From NCBI RefSeq assembly GCF_023053635.1, contig NC_086172.1, positions 122,549,681 through 122,613,680 of the forward strand: 64,000 bases of DNA, read 5' to 3'. The notes below the pieces were generated by a model. It had not been told where the DNA came from and did not search any database. It was given only the letters and a program-made list of their open reading frames with translations. Each line of letters starts with the position of its first letter. The stretch's first letter is position 1. Of the stretch, positions 54,696 to 64,000 are shown piece after piece. The position numbers and the translations under genes are program-made. This DNA is from Elgaria multicarinata webbii (taxonomy: Eukaryota; Chordata; Lepidosauria; Squamata; Anguidae).

Positions 54696-57600
54696 GCACT
54701 AGAAATTGTGTGCATATAACTGGATAATTAAACAAAAAACCTATGGTTTACAAAACAACGTTTAGAGCTTTCAACCAAGCACCAAAAAGCAGGGAAATTG
54801 CGAGTTAAGGCTCACAAGCCTTAACGCCACATCCTCCCTAAGGAGGCAGAAACTGCAAGTGAAATTCTCATTCTCCCAAAGCAGATAAACCATGAGGACA
54901 GTATGGGAATATGATATGCAGAGGTGACTGTGGGGTTGTGGAAAACTGATGACCAACAACTTAGGGCCACCTACTTCTCTTTTTTTAGAGCATCTCTTCA
55001 TGTTGAGAGCTGCAACCCAACACATCTGAAGGGCACCAGGTTGGGGAAGGCTGTTCTAGAGCGAAGGCAGGCGGAATGTAGATCTCCAGAGTTTTGGAGT
55101 TCAATTTATAAAAGCCCTTACCAGCATGGGCAGTGATCAGGAATGCAGGTACCCAAAACATCTGGAAAGATCTATTTTCTGCCCACATCTATTCTAAAGT
55201 ATGTTTTCCACCATTAAGATATGCAATCCATCAAGGAACTCCAAAAGAGGTGCATCACTTTAAATAGATTGTCTTAAACCAAATGAAGTGACAATGAATG
55301 AATCTTTAATACCTAATCCAGACAGTTCTTCAGACGTTAAAATTAGTTTTCAACACATGGTATAGATTTTCTGTTTATTGAATATCAGATATATGGTGCC
55401 AGGGGACTAACTTAGAGGATTTTTCTTATATGTTCAGTAGTGTGAGATCAAAGGCAGAGATAGCACCTAAAATTAATGATGAAAATGATTTTTGTCTTCC
55501 CCATAACACGGGAGTTGTAGTGCAACCCATCTGGAGAGCACCAGGCTGGGGAAGGTTGGTTTGCACTTGAATCTTGTACATGTCTTCTCAGACGTCAGCG
55601 CCACTGAGTTCACTCCCAAGTAGTATAGGATTGCAAACTCTCATCTGAAAGGAGTTCAAGATAGCCAAACTAAACCTTTTGTTTCTGTCACTCTGATGAG
55701 TTGATGTATGTGTGTGAGAGAAAAGTATTGGGCAGACCCTGTAGTTGGTAAGAATATAGAACAGCGTTCCCAAACCTGCTGCCCTCCAGATGTTTGACAG
55801 TACAAGTCCCAGAATTCCTGACCATGGGACATGCTGACTTGCAATTATGGGTGTTGTAGTTCAACATCTTTGGAGGGCACCAGGTTGGAGAAGGGCTGCT
55901 GTCCTCATGGTTTATCTGCTTTGGGAGAATGAGAATTTCACTTGCACTTTCTGCCTCCTTAGGGAGGATGTGGCGTTAAGGCTTGTGAGCCTTAACTTGC
56001 AATTTCCCTGCTTTTTGGTGCTTGGTTGAAAGCTCTAGAACCTTAACATTGTTTTGTAAACTGTAGGTTTTTTGTTTAATGAATTTCATAGTTTTGTGTA
56101 ATTGACGGCTATATATTATACAGTTAACAACCAAGCCAGTGTCAGCCAGGATGTTACTCCATGTTGACATCCAATATAAAATCAAAACTAGTATTATATG
56201 TTGAACCCACTTTCCAAATTAATAAATAAGCCCCAGAAGTTATGCTCTAATGATACTCATTTGAATGTTTTAATAGCCAGTGTCCAGAGAGAAAAGCTTT
56301 TTATCACTACCTCATGAAAAGGAAGCATTTCATGTTTTTTGTGTGTATTTGAAGATAACTTGAAAAATTGTTCTACTGGAATTAAAAATCCCTGCTTAAT
56401 TCTGGAAGCAAACACAAAATGATACAGGAAATATTTTATATAAGAAGTTTCAGTTTACTATGTTAATTATTATAGGTCATTTTATGCTACATGCTTTTTC
56501 TTCCTGTTTGGATCTCAAAGTAGCAGATTGTGATCAAGTTTGTGGTCAAATTTCAAGCCTGCACAGGCTGCATTACCATCCACAGATACTTACTTAAAGG
56601 TAAGACCCATTGAATTTCCTTGGTTCTTGAAAAGCAACATACTTGCTTTTAGATCTGCCAGTCTTAGCATTCTATGTGTGCTATGTATGCCTGGTCTGTC
56701 TGTCCCAATAGTTTCCTACAAGGCCCAGCCAGGGGAAGACAGTAAATTAAACTCAGAGGTAGAGGGTGGGATTCCATCCAGTTCAGCTGAGAGCAGTTGT
56801 TGTAGAACACGGACCTGCCAGGAATGGTAAAGCCAGGTTTCTGGCAGACCCAGCCAGGCAACTTTATGGCCTGTTAGCCCCTTTTTTGGAACACCTGCCT
56901 CATAAAGCAAATGGGCACATGAAAACTGTTATTATGGTCTACCACTTTGTTTGTCTTTAGTAGTCTGTAGTCCAGACCACTTCAGAAGGGGGAATAGTGT
57001 TATGTGTTTTGGGGTCAGTCTAAATTATCTCCAGGGGTACCTTACTCAGTGCCTCTGATCACAAAGATTGAGGATTTCCCCCAACTCTGTAACTCTTGAA
57101 GTTACTAAGCCTGTTGAAACAGATTTTAAAACATAAGCAGGAAAACGGTGAATACCCCCTTTAACTTGTTAAACCAATGAAAACATGCCACACAAGAAGT
57201 CTTAAGATATGGTTTATAAAGAAAAGTAAAAGCAAAAGTACATCAGATACAGAAGTGAAATGTCAAACATGCAATGGTTAGAAAGAAAATACATGTGCAT
57301 AGTATGCAAAATACACTACAGTTTAACTGTTTTCTAAGGCCTATTAGAAAACAGTGACTAGGCCGAAAACAAAGTTGTAGGCCCAGAAGCACTTTGAAAG
57401 GTTTCAAAATTGTACTTAAAACTTACACCATCCCAAACTAGTTAAATGAAGTTTTTGAAACTTTCAACTTTATAGCAGTATGGTCCAAACTCTTAGAAAA
57501 AAGTAAAGGAGCAGTGTGTGGGGTGAGTGGGTGGTGGAATGTATAGCTACCTATTCCAAGGACAGATCTGAAGAATAGGTTATCATGGATGCAGAGGAAA

Positions 57601-60600
57601 GTTGAAAGAGATCTCTCCTAGAAGCCAGGGTGTAGAACTCAACAAACTCCAAGTGGGGGAAATTAATCCAGGTAGAGAGTGTAGAAAATATTTCAAAATG
57701 AAAGTGCTGTGAAGCCCAACCTTCATCAGTGAGCAAAATCAAATACAGAGTGAGCCAAGTGCCTGGGTCAGAGAAGCTGGCCTTGGGAAAAGATAGCCCA
57801 AAATAGTCTCAAAGCCAAAGGAAAACATGTTTCAAAAGAGAAAAGAGGACTCTTCTTCTCTCAAAAGGGAGGCAAGAACCAGGCTGAGTTTGCTTCTCAG
57901 AATTCAGGTAGCAAAACTCTCTGCCCTCAAGGAAAGCCTGCTTATGAACTAAAGCTTTACTCCTATTCAATTATGAACTAAAACTTATGAACTAAAGCTT
58001 TACTTCTATTCAATTCCATAGCTTCCTTCGGATAGGGTCTGTTCACACTGAGAGGATTGCTTGTTCATGTGCACACACACACACAAACACGTCACAGAAA
58101 TTCATAGCTGCTTGCTGCTTCTGTTTTTAATCCAGATGGCAGTTACTCCCTCCCCCCTCCCCCTCCACATTCTGAGTGCCACGTTATGAACTTCCAGAAT
58201 CATTTTATTACATTAGCAATAAAAAAATATTTTTTTAAGAAAAGTAAATTAATTTTTTTTAAAAAAAGAAAAGCTATTCCATCAAATATAAGATCAAAGG
58301 AAAAGGAAATCATCAGAATTTTAATTAGTTAAGTCTTCATATGATCACAAAGGGTGGACAAAAAAAATCAAGGTTTTTTTTTTAAACAAACACTTTCGCT
58401 AAAGGAGGGTTTTCCCCCCTACTTTAAACTGCCCTCCTTCCCTCAATCTTTCACCAATCTTCTTGAAATTTTCAGGTTATGTAAATCCAACATTTATTTC
58501 TGTCACATGTAGATTTCAGGAAGATTGGTGAAACATTTTTTGATTTTATGAATGTTAGAATGACCAACCCCCCAAAATACCACTTCATCATGTAGAATGC
58601 TCTTGTTTCTGTCGAACCTTAACTAAGGACGCACTGCCGTGCATTCTTAAATAAGAAGTCAAGATACAATATTATAACAGAACGGCAAGCGACATTACTA
58701 ATAATATGAATTGGGACAGAAATTTAATTTTCTTTATCTAGAGAAAGGTAGGGGTATTTGAGCTTTTCTTCCAGAAGCAGTCCCACGTGCCTCATGGAGC
58801 CTCTCTCTGAGAAGTCCTCTGACATTTTTGGGAAGGAGGGCACATAGGTCTGCTGCAAGACATTATGAATAAAGGGATTCAGTAATGGATACTGAGACTA
58901 GGGGATGAGGGAGTGAATTATTAACGTATCTGCAAAGAAAGCACTAATGCAGGGCTATGTCCTGCAAAGTCCTCCCATCACAGTGAAGGGACAAATACAG
59001 GCTTATACTCTTTTACCAAATAGCAGGGCTGTAATATCTGTGATCCACCAAGCCAAACAGAATCTATTAACCATATATGTTTATCTATCAGGTATTCCAT
59101 CAGCCTTCTTTCTTTGTTGCCTGCCTAGGATGGGAAAAAACTAAGAACTGTGCTGAAAATGCCATAAAAAAGAAGGTAGTTATTGCAACATGTGGTGGGC
59201 TTGTCTGATAGCAAAGGTATCCTGGCACTGAAGTGAGAACATAATTGAAAAGTTAAGTTGAAAATAATAATAATTAGATGCATTAACAGTCTTTGCTATC
59301 TCATACTAAAACTGGTTTTGCACATGATTCCTTCTTCCAGAATATGTCATGCTAAGTATCAGAAAGCGTCATCTGTTCCCACAATAAGTGCATAGTAAAA
59401 CAAACTCTACAAATAAGCCATCGTGACAAAATTGTCTATATTAATATACAAAAATGAAATTCTGTGTTTATTTATTACAAACACCCAGATAATTATAGTT
59501 ACTTATAAGGCCCTGTGGAAATTTCTCAGTCACTATCATTTATGGCCATGTTGATGTTTGTATTTTATACTGAAAAGAAACCAACCCAGTGTGTGTGTTA
59601 AGCACGTAGCAGGCCAAGGCATACTGCTGGCAGGTTGCATTCCACTTGGTGCATTCTCAAGCTATGTAGGCTTACCCTTGTATCCAAATATTGTAATTAA
59701 CTGATGAATGCCAAAAGGTTAAGAGAAAATGAGTCAAGTTTTATTTTTTATTCCTTCATAAAGTGGGGAGAACCACAATTATGTCCAAGCTCGAAGGTTT
59801 GGATCTCATTAATAGGGGCACAGGCAGAAATAAGTTGCCCAAGTTATTCTAGTAATGTTCATGGCATTCTAACACAAAAGTGAAGGGTTCCTGTTCTTAC
59901 GAACTGTACACACAAAGGTTACTTTAAACTCATTTCGGAGGTTCTCTTAGCTATTTTCAAGGGTCTCCTCCTCAACATATTTTCTGAGACAAGCCCTTTC
60001 CTCTCTTAACTGGTTTCAGTATTTCTGAGTTCCCATTCTGGGGGAAAAAGAGACTTAACCCAACATACCGAAACACTTGCTCAGATTGGTCTGCTTGTCA
60101 ATGAAAACCTTGGCAGAGACGACATTCCCAAAAGGCATGAACATCTGCAGCAGGTCTTGGTCCCCAAATTCTTGGGGGAGGTGGTAGATGAATAGATTGG
60201 CTCCCTCTGGACCTTTAAAACATCCATTTAGAAACAAATTCAAAGAAAGCACAACTTCCTGGGTCTTAATACAGAGAGAATCAAAACTGAGATCAAAATT
60301 CATTTAATTCTAAAAAAACTGGAACTGGTTCTATTAAATACCATTAAACTGAAACACTATTCTGCCACTGCAAAAGCTGTCCACTTTCTGCTAAGAAGCT
60401 GGATCTAATAGATTTTGAGTAAAAAAGAGTCTTCTCAATATTGGTATTTAAATCCTGTCTTCAGCCTGTAGGAAAATGCCACATATAAATATAAGAGTGA
60501 AAAGAATTCTAAAAGCTAATAAATATGTGGGCACAAAGCTAGTTTGAGTACTTCTCTACATTCTCAATAAATCCAATGTCTTTTGGGTCTTATGTAACTA

Positions 60601-63360
60601 TGGCTAACAGTGTAATCTGTGAGGCACAAGATTCCCAGTTCAATTCTTAGATCAGCCACAAATTCACTAGGTGGACTTTAGGCAAACTGCTATTCTATAA
60701 ATTTCATACTTCCCCACCTCCCTCCAAATCTGCAATATGACAATAATAGCAGTGGCCTTCCACCTTACAGAGCTGTCATACACATTAAGGAGATTGTCTA
60801 TGAAATGCTTTGAACACTTAAAACTGATATATAAAAGTCATAACTTAGTTTCTTATGAATCAGGCTCCAAAGGTAGAATATAAGTGATAAAAAGTAAATT
60901 AACACAGACTTTCAAAAAGAAATACATCTCTTTGTACAGTGAATGGCACAGAATAGTACTTGGATGTTTGCCAATAGCCAAAGCCCAACAGAAACACTTT
61001 ATGGATGAGACCAGAAAGGGAAAAGAAAACTTTAACAGAATTTTTGTTTCCATGACTTCCATGATGGTAGGTCACTGGAAGAGAATGTTCTCTATACAAC
61101 ACCATGCACAGAGCTCAAGACTCCACCTCTTCAAGTCCAAACTTTCCCACCACTGCTTCCCACCTACCTTCCTTTTGACTTCCTGCTGCACCAATACTTT
61201 GCTGCGTTAACAGACTCTGGTTGTAGAGTGTGGGCAATGCAGCAGCGGCATACTGTTGGATCCCAGAGTAGGCCTGAGTTAGGGCCTCCATTGTGCTCCC
61301 TGTGCCATTTGATAGGCCACCACTGCCTAGCCCACCATTTAACGCTGCCATTCCTATGCAGAAAAAATGAACAAATGTCTATCAGTGACTGGCTTGTTAA
61401 CCAGTTTTTAAGACAATCTTTATTACTAAGGTAAGTTGAGACACAACTTTGCACCAAGCAAAACAGATGGTTCATTCTGGATGACATTATTCTCTTGTAT
61501 TGAACTCACCTGCTAAAGAGCCAACATTGAGGCCTGCAGTAGCCCCTGCCAATGTTTGAAGTGCTCCAAGAGAAGCCATTGGGTTAACAGAGGAGCTGCT
61601 ACTGGAACTGGGTGATGAACCTGCTATTAAAATAAGAGAATTAAACACCAAGTACAGCTTCCAACAATATCATATGCCTTACTACCTTCTCCAAAATGAC
61701 CAGAGAAAGATGTTTGAACAAGGCATGCTGAGAGTACCTTAAAATACAAAAATTAAAATTCAGTAATTCCCCAATAATGTAAAGTTGTGATTTTATTCTG
61801 TGAGGCCAGAATAAATAATTCATTTCAGAATTAATAAGTTTCACTTTATTGTATGGAACTCCAAATAGTTTAGTGCAGGTTAATTTTTGGGATGCCAACC
61901 TGAAACCATTTTTCATTAGTGCCTTGTATGTAGACACAGACAAAGAGTCCATAAATGACTGATTAGTTTACTAGTCAGCCACTATCTAAGATCATCACCA
62001 ATCCCCTCCCGTGCATACTCTGGTATGCATAAATGACTTTGAGGATAGGCAGATGACTCCTGTGATTTGTGTGTAATATGTGATATGCAGGAAACAGCAA
62101 GAGTCTTTCCTACTGCTCAGAAGGACTCCCGCTGTTACTTACATGCATGGAAATAGTGGATATAAGACCTCAGAGGTAGGGATCTGTGTGGTGTCTGATG
62201 CCGTCACCAGAGATATGGGGGTGCTTACTTCTGGTGAGCTGGCAAATGGATTTGTCAATGCCTGTACAAAGGAAACTGATTTGACTAGAATTTGTACCAG
62301 GCCACAGTATGGTATGACATTCATTTGCTAGTCTACCACCACAAAAAGTTTGATGGCTCAGTGGCCTTACCACAATTCTAACCTCAACCACCAATAACCT
62401 ACTAAGTCAATTGGGATGGTTTACATTGTTCTGAAAAAGTAAATATTAGTGAATATTCTGAAGAATCTGGGATAATAATCAAGTGATAAACTAAATTCTT
62501 GTAATGAATAAATAACTTCTCTTTCAGGGAGCAGCTTCACTCTGTGTGTGTGTGTGTGTGTATGCGTGCAAGCATGCACATCAATCAACCACAAGGTGTA
62601 CAATGTTGTGCAAGCAGAAGACTGCTTGTGAGACATAATCTTCTCCTATGCCTCCCTATGCTGCTCCAGAGGGTTCTCCATCCAGAGATTTTGAAGACAT
62701 ATCGGAGGGAATGGGGAAACCTCTCACCACCACCATTACACTGACTGTAATGTGAATTGAACGAATTGTGTCAATGGAACTACATTCAATTTCACTCATA
62801 GCATAAACACACTTCTACCCTATATATTGAAGGCACCTACATTAATTCACTCTCCCCACCATTATATGCATGCTGCAGAATGCTTTAGAGAGGTAGAACA
62901 AATCATATACTTCCCAAAGGGTGATTTATGATTAAATCATTAAATCATGGGGAACTAGTCTCTACTGTCATGTATGAAGCGGCCTTGAGACAGGAGCAGC
63001 GAACAAGTGGCCTGCAAGTCACATAGCCCCCTGCATGGCTGTTTTTGCATCCCCTGTAATTGCTGCAGAAGGAAACACAGTGTTTTTTGCAAGGTAACAA
63101 GGCATGTGGCGAGAGTATACCTTGTTTGCAAGCAGAACCACACTTCCAGAAACTTCCTGGGAAAACGATCCTGCTTGCAAACAAGGCATGTGCACTTGCA
63201 ACACAGTATTATATCAAGAAATGGCTCTTACCTGAACTAGTGAGTACACTTAGAGGACTGTTGGAAGAATTGAGTGCAGTTGTACCACTTGGCGTACTCT
63301 GAGCTGCGCTTGCTGCAGCTGCTAATGCAGCTAGGTTCTGCAACTGCATCGCATTCAACC
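53650..63360 (-). CDS. CELF1: CUGBP Elav-like family member 1, C-terminal half (5 exons in window, 5' part beyond right edge)
   Basis: Exons in transcript order: 63232-63360, 61510-61620 (or 61623), 61168-61353, 60069-60212, 53650-53777. Each joins through a split glycine codon; about 232 residues are present. The protein binds GU-rich RNA to control splicing, mRNA decay and translation. Seen: the Ala/Gln/Ser-rich divergent linker ([20 protein letters not shown], a poly-Ser run, [33 protein letters not shown]), then RRM3 with RNP2 LFIYHL and RNP1 KCFGFVSY, ending [12 protein letters not shown]1 and RRM2 exons must lie beyond 64000. Identity to recalled human CELF1 is near complete; CELF2 also shares RRM3, but the linker and the RAPSN neighbour favour CELF1. 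The last intron is about 6.3 kb. Confidence 0.96.
54634..54698 (+). repeat. Compound microsatellite (CT)n(CA)n; (GU)n(AG)n in CELF1 pre-mRNA
   Basis: About 9 CT units and then about 20 CA units on the plus strand, ending CACGCACGCAC. In the CELF1 transcript this becomes a long GU run about 0.9 kb before the last exon. Confidence 0.95.
54727..54901 (-). repeat. Inverted duplication, left copy
   Basis: Inverse match of 55899-56080, with a few substitutions and one gap of about 7 bp. It includes its own small palindrome TTAAGGCTCACAAGCCTTAA. Confidence 0.9.
55005..55062 (+). mobile_element. Half copy of the palindromic MITE
   Basis: AACCCAACACATCTGAAGGG and CACCAGGTTGGGGAAGGCTG are the right half of the family seen at 24757. 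Another half lies at 55509-55559. Confidence 0.6.
55763..55898. mobile_element. Palindromic MITE, full copy
   Basis: CCCAAACCTGCTGCCCTCCA at the left against TGGAGGGCACCAGGTTGGAG at the right, with GACCATGGGACATGCTGACT in the centre. Confidence 0.7.
55899..56080 (+). repeat. Inverted duplication, right copy
   Basis: It starts CTGTCCTCATGGTTTATCTG directly at the edge of the MITE at 55763-55898 and ends GGTTTTTTGTTTAAT. Confidence 0.9.
60596..60835 (+). repeat. MIR-like / CORE-SINE relic
   Basis: AGTTCAATTCTTAGATCAGC, AGGTGGACTTTAGGCAAACT, AATAATAGCAGTGGCC, ACCTTACAGAGCTGTCATAC and GAAATGCTTTGAACAC follow the MIR order. It lies in the CELF1 intron between 60212 and 61168. Confidence 0.6.
61510..61623 (-). 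CDS. CELF1: CELF1 linker exon with tandem NAGNAG acceptor
   Basis: The acceptor reads TAGCAG|G. Splicing after CAG starts the exon at 61620 and gives SSG-SSP. Splicing after TAG starts it at 61623 and inserts one alanine (SSAGSSP). The frame is kept either way. The exon encodes a Ser run, then [15 protein letters not shown]. Confidence 0.9.
61624..63231 (-). other. CELF1 intron between the first two linker exons in the window
   Basis: 1.6 kb, AT-rich. A (GT)n microsatellite is at 62541-62561. Positions 63025-63200 carry several short words repeated in both orientations (CTTGTTTGCAAGCAG, CTTGCAAACAAGGCATG). No gene was recognised. Confidence 0.5.
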
Positions 63361-63719
63361 CTGCAACACATCAATCAATCCATAGTGTGTCTGTTCCTAT
63401 ATCACTAACTATTAGGTCACTGGTGGTTCCGGTAGCATCACTACTTAGAAGTTGCTTTTGGGTAGAAATCTGAAACATGATAATCGTTCACCTACAACCC
63501 CTGATGGAAGAAGAAACATTTCCTGACTTTCTTACATATAGTTCTGTGATCATTAGCTGCCCTGGCAACAATGTGCCATTTCATAAGGCTGCAGCAGGAG
63601 AAGAGAAGCAGGGCCACTCTATCAGTGGGAAACAGCCTGTCTTTTGCTGCTCTTTTCCCAGAAATGTTTCCATCCCAGGTGGATGTTATAAGAACCTTGT
63701 AACATTAAGTAGTATTGGT

Positions 63720-63849
63720 TGAGTTCACATATTTTCCTCTTCCCTCCCTCTCCCTTTTTTCTTTCCTGTTGTGTCTTTTAGATTGTAGGACTACATTAGG
63801 TTCTATCTTGCTTGTTACTTATCTTATATAAGCTATTCTGGGAGACTTT
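63720..63849 (+). repeat. L2-like LINE/SINE 3' end
   Basis: GTGTCTTTTAGATTGTAGGA and TATAAGCTATTCTGGGAGAC relate it to 42060 and 34640. It runs directly into the MITE at 63850. Confidence 0.45.
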
Positions 63850-63990
63850 GGCCTTAGCTAGACCTAAGGTTTATCCCGGGATCATCCTGGGGTTGTCCCT
63901 GCCTGCTCCCAGGATATCCTGTGTGTCATTTACATGAACAGGGATGACCCTGGGACAATCCCATGATAAACCTTAGGTCTAGCTAAGGCC
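63850..63990. mobile_element. 141-bp palindromic MITE, GGCCTTAGCTAGACCTAAGG ends
   Basis: GGCCTTAGCTAGACCTAAGG at the start is the exact inverse of CCTTAGGTCTAGCTAAGGCC at the end. The inverted match extends inward with a few mismatches (TTTATC, GGGAT). TTT flanks both sides, so a 3-bp TSD is possible. It lies upstream of the CELF1 exon at 63232-63360 on the transcript. Confidence 0.75.
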
Positions 63991-64000
63991 TTTGTCAGCT

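Larger units (their letters stand above)
53778..60068 (-). other. CELF1 last intron
   Basis: 6.3 kb. It contains the compound microsatellite at 54634, the inverted duplication 54727/55899 and several MITE copies around 55000-55900. From about 56100 to 60068 no feature was recognised apart from A/T runs near 58220-58390 and a short CA run at 58072-58085. Confidence 0.6.

Noticed and set aside
54771-56029. Two similar short peptides encoded on opposite strands
   Set aside because: They are the two arms of the inverted duplication, not a gene pair.
53650-63360. Assignment as CELF2
   Set aside because: RRM3 is nearly the same in both, but the linker wording and the RAPSN neighbour fit CELF1.

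Overview
This is a vertebrate nuclear window with four intron-containing genes, widely spaced short exons, GC-rich promoters and dense interspersed repeats. The repeats point to a squamate reptile, most likely a lizard. They include Sauria-type tRNA SINEs, a second tRNA-derived SINE family, CR1 3' ends with the (ATTCTATG) tail, an L2/CR1-group LINE with an (AAT)n tail, and many hAT-like MITEs. Species cannot be fixed from the sequence alone.

Layout. (1) 1810-13677, plus strand: a four-exon TMEM178-family gene, closest to TMEM178B, complete at 302 codons. (2) 15659-23747, minus strand: PSMC3 (26S proteasome AAA-ATPase Rpt5), 12 exons, 422 codons, complete, tail-to-tail with the first gene. (3) 27783-39473, minus strand: RAPSN (rapsyn), 8 exons, 409 codons, complete, with the small last exon recovered at 27783-27846. 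(4) 53650 to beyond the right edge, minus strand: the 3' part of CELF1, five coding exons covering the end of the divergent linker and all of RRM3, followed by a probable ~8 kb 3' UTR reaching about 45.6 kb. All exon junctions were checked by eye for GT/AG and reading-frame continuity, and the exon sums are exact multiples of three.

The order PSMC3-RAPSN-CELF1 on one strand matches human 11p11.2 as I recall it. The TMEM178-family gene next to PSMC3 has no counterpart I know of there, so it may be a third paralogue lost in mammals. The four genes do unrelated jobs (ER/plasma-membrane signalling, protein degradation, acetylcholine-receptor clustering, RNA processing), so this is conserved synteny and not a functional cluster.

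The most unusual structures are two near-perfect long hairpins less than 1 kb apart between RAPSN and CELF1 (42879-43040 and 43546-43708). Others are an inverted ~180-bp duplication in the last CELF1 intron, an exact 111-bp direct duplication in PSMC3 intron 5, and a three-residue shortening inside the rapsyn RING domain. I saw no bacterial-type system, no CRISPR array and no recognisable virus-derived element.
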